A stretch of 8,435 nucleotides of DNA from Sedimenticola sp. Its GTDB lineage: Bacteria; Pseudomonadota; Gammaproteobacteria; Chromatiales; Chromatiaceae. Both the position numbers and the translations under genes were made by a program. Position 1 is the stretch's first letter, and each line of letters begins with the position of its first letter. Positions 5,737 to 8,435 of the stretch are shown piece after piece. Below the pieces are notes generated by a model. The model searched no databases. It saw only the letters and a list, made by a program, of their open reading frames with translations, and was not told the DNA's origin. The stretch covers positions 1 through 8,435 of the forward strand of contig JAUXBK010000111.1 in the NCBI GenBank assembly GCA_030619405.1, read 5' to 3'.

Positions 5737-6978
5737 ATGATCGAACTGACAAGCAGCGCCCGAATCACCCTCTCTGCCACCGAATCGTCCCCGGAACCCG
5801 GTATCGGTCCAGGAGAGGAGTCCGGCCTGGAGCCCTTGCAGGAGACGGGGTTCGGGCAGATCCTCTCCGATCAGGAGGGGGTTTTGAAACTGCTCGAACA
5901 GCTGATGCCTGAAGAGGAGATCGGACAGGAGGAGACCCTGCCGCAGGGCGGAACGGATTTGCCGGCGGCGGCAGATATTGTCACCGATGCTTTGGCCCCG
6001 ATGGGCCAGGTCCTGCCGATCCCCCCGTCCGGGACAGCAGCGACCGGGACCCCTCAGATCGGGACGTCAGCGACCAGGGGCCCCCAGATCGAGACGCCAG
6101 CGATCGGGGCTCCCCAGACCGGGACGCCAGCGATCGAGGCCCCCCAGATCGGGACGCCGGCGATCAGGGCCCTCCAGATCGGGACGCCAGCGATCGGGAT
6201 ACCTAAGGGCGGTGTCATTCCCGTCATATCGCTCGATACCGGGCGGCATTTTGAAGTTTCCGCATCCGATGAGTCCGTTGCCAGCGGGTTTCCGGGTACT
6301 GTAACGGTAAACCCCAGGAGCACGGATCCGACGCTTATTCAAAGTCTGATGACAGAGAAGAGCGGCACGGCTACCGCCGTGCAGTTGCCCCAGATCGATC
6401 CAACCCTGATCTCAGATGGGGAGAAGCCGGTTCACACCGATAATCGCGCAGACGCGTTTGCCACCACCCTGGGACGGATCACGGGGGAGGGCGGGATCAC
6501 CGTACGTCCGGTAACGGCCCCACTGCCGAGTTTCAGCCTGCCACCCGGGCAGGATGGCTGGTCACAGGAGCTGGGTGACCGGGTATTGTGGATGGTGGGC
6601 CGATCCATTCAGAGTGCCTCCCTGCGCGTCACCCCGCCCCAGATGGGGTCGATCGAGATCCAAGTGACGCTGCAGAACGACCAGGCCCAGGTCAGTTTCA
6701 CCACCCACCATGGCGCGGTGAAGGAGGCGCTGGAAGCGGCCATTCCCCGCCTGCGGGAGATGTTTGGGGAGAATAATCTGCGATTGGTGAGCGTGGATGT
6801 GGGGCAACGAGGAGAGGGTGACTCTCGCCTCACGGCGGAAGACTTCGCAGGCCAGGGGGAAGCGGGCGATCCTGGTCGGTCAACCTTTAGTGCGGCCGCC
6901 GAACCGGGGGACGAACTCCCCGGGAGCGGGACGGAGCACTACTATCGGAGCAACGGTCTGCTGGACGACTTCGCCTGA
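5737..6978 (+). CDS. fliK: FliK-like flagellar hook-length control protein
   Basis: This gene encodes a 413-residue protein with the two-part design of FliK, the secreted ruler that stops hook growth and switches the export gate protein FlhB to filament substrates. The N-terminal ~270 residues are low-complexity, rich in Pro, Gly, Thr and Ile, and contain six 10-residue repeats (99-158). The C-terminal Flg_hook-type domain starts near W275: LGDRVLWMVGRSIQSASLRV, the TPPQMGSIEIQV segment and VKEALEAAIPRLREMF, ending about residue 355. The last residues NGLLDDFA resemble the usual FliK tail. The start at ATG 5737 is chosen because AGGGGA (5723-5728) lies 8 bases upstream and the sigma-54 promoter lies just before it; a longer GTG start at 5644 would precede the promoter. 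No other flagellar gene is nearby, so it is either a relocated fliK or a FliK-like paralogue. Domain identity is strong; the exact role is inferred. Confidence 0.85.
   Translation: MIELTSSARITLSATESSPEPGIGPGEESGLEPLQETGFGQILSDQEGVLKLLEQLMPEEEIGQEETLPQGGTDLPAAADIVTDALAPMGQVLPIPPSGTAATGTPQIGTSATRGPQIETPAIGAPQTGTPAIEAPQIGTPAIRALQIGTPAIGIPKGGVIPVISLDTGRHFEVSASDESVASGFPGTVTVNPRSTDPTLIQSLMTEKSGTATAVQLPQIDPTLISDGEKPVHTDNRADAFATTLGRITGEGGITVRPVTAPLPSFSLPPGQDGWSQELGDRVLWMVGRSIQSASLRVTPPQMGSIEIQVTLQNDQAQVSFTTHHGAVKEALEAAIPRLREMFGENNLRLVSVDVGQRGEGDSRLTAEDFAGQGEAGDPGRSTFSAAAEPGDELPGSGTEHYYRSNGLLDDFA
6031..6210 (+). repeat. Six 30-bp tandem repeats inside the fliK-like gene
   Basis: Six consecutive units of exactly 30 bases run from 6031 to 6210, each coding for 10 residues of the pattern GTPAIxxPQI. 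The start of the unit, GGGACGCCAGCGATCG, is identical in units 4 and 6 and within one or two changes in units 3 and 5. Units 1 and 2 are more diverged. Because the unit is a multiple of three, gain or loss of copies keeps the frame and changes protein length by 10 residues at a time. Confidence 0.92.
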
Positions 6979-7047
6979 GGCACCCCATCCACAGCGACAA
7001 GGAAGCCAGCCAGAGGGTTGCCTACGCCAATCCAGCGGAAAAAGAAT

Positions 7048-7123
7048 CACCACGAAGCGCACGAAGAACACGAAGAAACATTTCAAGCAAGAATTCTTCG
7101 TGCTCTTCGTGTCCTTCGTGGTG
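7048..7123. repeat. CACGAAG-type dispersed inverted repeat
   Basis: Two 30-base arms (7048-7077 and 7094-7123) are reverse complements at 27 of 30 positions around a 16-base loop. Each arm is itself built from three CACGAAG direct repeats spaced 9 or 10 bases apart, so the element is both palindromic and tandem. Elements of this look (ACCACGAAGGACACGAAG and relatives) are familiar from many unrelated bacterial genomes, where they generate false small proteins rich in TKDTKSTK or FFVLFVSFVV. It lies in the 333-base gap between fliK and lapA, which holds no credible gene. It could act as a transcript-end hairpin, but it lacks a good T tail. Origin and function are unknown. Confidence 0.85.
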
Positions 7124-7208
7124 AAAAACTTGGTTGGATGTTTGTGCTCTATTGCCATATTGAGAATTGCTCACGCCAATCGCTCTCTGGGGTCTGAAAA
7201 AGAATACC

Positions 7209-7217
7209 TGCTACAAT
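7209..7217 (+). promoter_or_regulatory. Extended -10 promoter upstream of lapA
   Basis: TGCTACAAT (7209-7217) matches the extended -10 pattern TGnTAnAAT of sigma-70 promoters. No good -35 lies at the normal 16-18 base distance, which extended -10 promoters tolerate. Transcription would start near 7224, about 90 bases before the lapA start. It is the best candidate for driving lapA-pyrF after the repeat element breaks the link with fliK. Confidence 0.5.
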
Positions 7218-7311
7218 GACACGCTCCGCCTGCCTGGCCGATGACAGACCCGGTGCGGGCGGGTGGCGGCCGGCCGCAGAGGGTTCATGAGGCAGGGAGG
7301 GTTCCAGAGGC

Positions 7312-7575
7312 GTGCGCTTATTGAAACTGCTGTTCATCCTGTTGCTGATGCTGCTGGGTGCGGCATTCACCTTGATGAACGACGGAAACGTCAATCTGAA
7401 CTACTACTTCGGCAACCGGGAGCTGCCGGTCCCGGTGGTGATCCTGGGCGCGGTTGCCGTGGGTGCCCTGCTTGGTCTGCTGGCGGCACTTAGAAATATC
7501 ACCCGGCTGCGACGGGAGAATGCCGCCTTACGCCGTGAGATCCGCTCTCACTCCCGGGATACCGACTATCTCTGA
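7312..7575 (+). CDS. lapA: Lipopolysaccharide assembly protein LapA
   Basis: This gene encodes an 87-residue inner-membrane protein. It has two hydrophobic helices (about residues 3-22 and 40-61) separated by a short loop with the conserved NDGNVNLNYYFG pattern typical of the LapA/DUF1049 family, and a charged cytoplasmic C-terminal helix RLRRENAALRREIRS. In E. coli LapA works with LapB in regulating LpxC turnover by FtsH and so LPS synthesis. The start is GTG 7312. GGGAGGG at 7295-7301 lies 10 bases upstream, and an AGAGG at 7306-7310 is too close to be useful. In E. coli the order is lapA-lapB-pyrF; here pyrF follows after 31 bases, so lapB is absent from its usual place. The family call is confident; the precise activity is inferred. 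Confidence 0.9.
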   Translation: MRLLKLLFILLLMLLGAAFTLMNDGNVNLNYYFGNRELPVPVVILGAVAVGALLGLLAALRNITRLRRENAALRREIRSHSRDTDYL

Positions 7576-7606
7576 CCTACCACTCTCCAGACCGCAAGAG
7601 AAACCG

Positions 7607-8323
7607 ATGACCTCCATCCAGACCCCCCCCCGTATCATCGTGGCCCTCGACTTTCCCGTCGCCGAACCGGCTCTGGAGCTGGTAGCGGAGCTCGATCCCT
7701 CTCTCTGCCGGCTCAAGGTGGGGAAGGAGATGTTCACCCGGCTCGGCCCCGCCTTCGTGGAGCGGCTGGCAGCCAAGGGTTTCGATATCTTCCTGGACCT
7801 GAAATTTCACGACATCCCCAACACGGTGGCGGCCGCCTGTGCGGCGGCGGCGGATCTGGGCGTCTGGATGGTCAACCTGCACGCCTCCGGCGGGCGGCGC
7901 ATGATGGAGACCGCCCGGGAGCGCCTGGAGCGCCTCCCGGAGCGGCCGCTGCTGGTGGCGGTGACTATTCTTACCAGCCTGGGTGAGGCGGATATCGCTG
8001 AGGTGGGGTTCAGCGGCACACCGGTAGAGAACGTCCTGCGGCTGGCGCGCCTGACCGACGACTGCGGGCTGGACGGTATCGTCTGCTCCCCCCGGGAGGC
8101 ACCCGACGTGCGCCCGCAGGTGGGCCGCGACTTTCTGCTGGTGACCCCCGGCGTGCGCCCCCGGGATGCCTCGCTCGACGACCAGCAGCGGGTGAAGACC
8201 CCGCTGGATGCCTTGCAGGGGGGTGCCGATATGCTGGTGATCGGCCGCCCCATCACCGCCGCCCCCGACCCCCTGGCCAGCCTGCGCCGCATCCAGGCGG
8301 AGATCGCAGGGTTTCAGCGCTAA
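7607..8323 (+). CDS. pyrF: Orotidine 5'-phosphate decarboxylase PyrF
   Basis: PyrF decarboxylates OMP to UMP, the last step of de novo pyrimidine nucleotide synthesis. The protein is 238 residues, normal for the bacterial type. IIVALDF contains the first active-site Asp (D15), and LKVGKEMF carries the phosphate-region Lys (K37). The catalytic motif DLKFHDIPNTV gives D64, K66 and D69. The C-terminal half has VTPGVRP and LVIGRPIT, the phosphate-binding Gly-Arg loop. The start at ATG 7607 is chosen because AAGAGA (7596-7601) sits 5 bases upstream and the conserved first strand begins about nine residues in. A longer in-frame start at 7454 would overlap lapA by over 100 bases. A run of nine C (7623-7631) lies in codons 6-9. 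It is probably cotranscribed with lapA. Confidence 0.97.
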   Translation: MTSIQTPPRIIVALDFPVAEPALELVAELDPSLCRLKVGKEMFTRLGPAFVERLAAKGFDIFLDLKFHDIPNTVAAACAAAADLGVWMVNLHASGGRRMMETARERLERLPERPLLVAVTILTSLGEADIAEVGFSGTPVENVLRLARLTDDCGLDGIVCSPREAPDVRPQVGRDFLLVTPGVRPRDASLDDQQRVKTPLDALQGGADMLVIGRPITAAPDPLASLRRIQAEIAGFQR

Positions 8324-8369
8324 GGGGCTTGGAAAAGATTAAATTACGCGCCTTGCTTGTCTATGGCTC

Positions 8370-8435
8370 CGTCTTCGGTGTTGCGCCAAGGGTTACATAC
8401 AACGAGTATGCGCCCCTTGGCGCGCCTTGAAGACG
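8370..8435. repeat. Long imperfect palindrome cut by the window edge
   Basis: Three nested complementary pairs share one centre: CGTCTTC (8370-8376) with GAAGACG (8429-8435), GCGCCAAGGG (8383-8392) with CCCTTGGCGC (8414-8423), and CATAC (8396-8400) with GTATG (8406-8410) around an AACGA loop. That is 22 base pairs in 66 bases, and the outer stem is still pairing where the window stops. A 9-base direct repeat CGCGCCTTG occurs at 8347-8355 and 8421-8429. It starts about 45 bases after pyrF. It lacks a T tail, so it looks more like a dispersed palindromic element than a simple terminator. Confidence 0.75.

Noticed and set aside
6797..7219. Open frames on both strands across the fliK end and the CACGAAG repeat.
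   Set aside because: Their protein text (TKRTKNTKK, FFVLFVSFVV) is just translated repeat DNA, a known source of spurious predicted proteins, and one overlaps fliK in another frame.
7216..7290. 24-codon frame before lapA and a 12-bp palindrome GCGGCCGGCCGC (7266-7277).
   Set aside because: The frame starts inside the -10 element, so it would not be fully transcribed from it. The palindrome is easily explained by GC-rich chance.
1..8435. CIRCE operator, CRISPR array, tRNA, rRNA, insertion sequence or toxin-antitoxin genes.
   Set aside because: I looked for TTAGCACTC/GAGTGCTAA pairs, regular spacers, tRNA-like cloverleaf ends and transposase motifs and found none.

Overview
The window looks like a chromosomal segment of a GC-rich gammaproteobacterium. 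The evidence is the gene order hrcA-grpE-dnaK-dnaJ-dapB, close matches to the sigma-32 promoter consensus, a lapA-pyrF pair, and a FliK-type protein behind a sigma-54 promoter. That mix would suit the Chromatiales or sulfur-oxidiser side of the class, but genus cannot be fixed from this sequence. All genes read on the + strand.

Layout. Bases 1-114 are the C-terminal end of the heat-shock repressor gene hrcA. Its last codons overlap a sigma-32-type promoter (99-126). A 230-bp gap leads to grpE (345-932). A second, near-perfect sigma-32 promoter (963-992) precedes dnaK (1055-3004). A strong hairpin (3030-3063) separates dnaK from dnaJ (3099-4238). A four-copy NNCTAGG heptamer array lies between dnaJ and dapB (4317-5120). 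Twenty bases after dapB comes a small outer-membrane-type lipoprotein with an NTF2-like look (5141-5611). Its signal peptide can only be recovered if translation starts at an ATA codon. Next are a hairpin, a sigma-54 promoter (5680-5697) and a stand-alone fliK-like gene (5737-6978) with six exact-length 30-bp repeats in its N-terminal half. The 333-bp gap after fliK has no credible gene but holds a large CACGAAG-type inverted repeat (7048-7123) and an extended -10 promoter (7209-7217). lapA (7312-7575) and pyrF (7607-8323) follow, with lapB missing from between them. The right edge cuts through another long imperfect palindrome (8370-8435).

How it works together. GrpE, DnaK and DnaJ form the Hsp70 folding machine, and the two sigma-32 promoters place it under heat-shock control. 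HrcA adjacent to it suggests a second layer of repression, although no CIRCE operator is visible here. DapB (lysine and diaminopimelate synthesis), LapA (LPS assembly control) and PyrF (UMP synthesis) are housekeeping genes. The fliK-like gene, the lipoprotein and the three repeat families are the less ordinary parts. I see no CRISPR array, insertion sequence, tRNA or rRNA, and no clear evidence of a wholly new multi-gene system. The best leads are the length-variable FliK ruler behind sigma-54, the ATA-start lipoprotein, and the palindromic or heptamer repeat elements.
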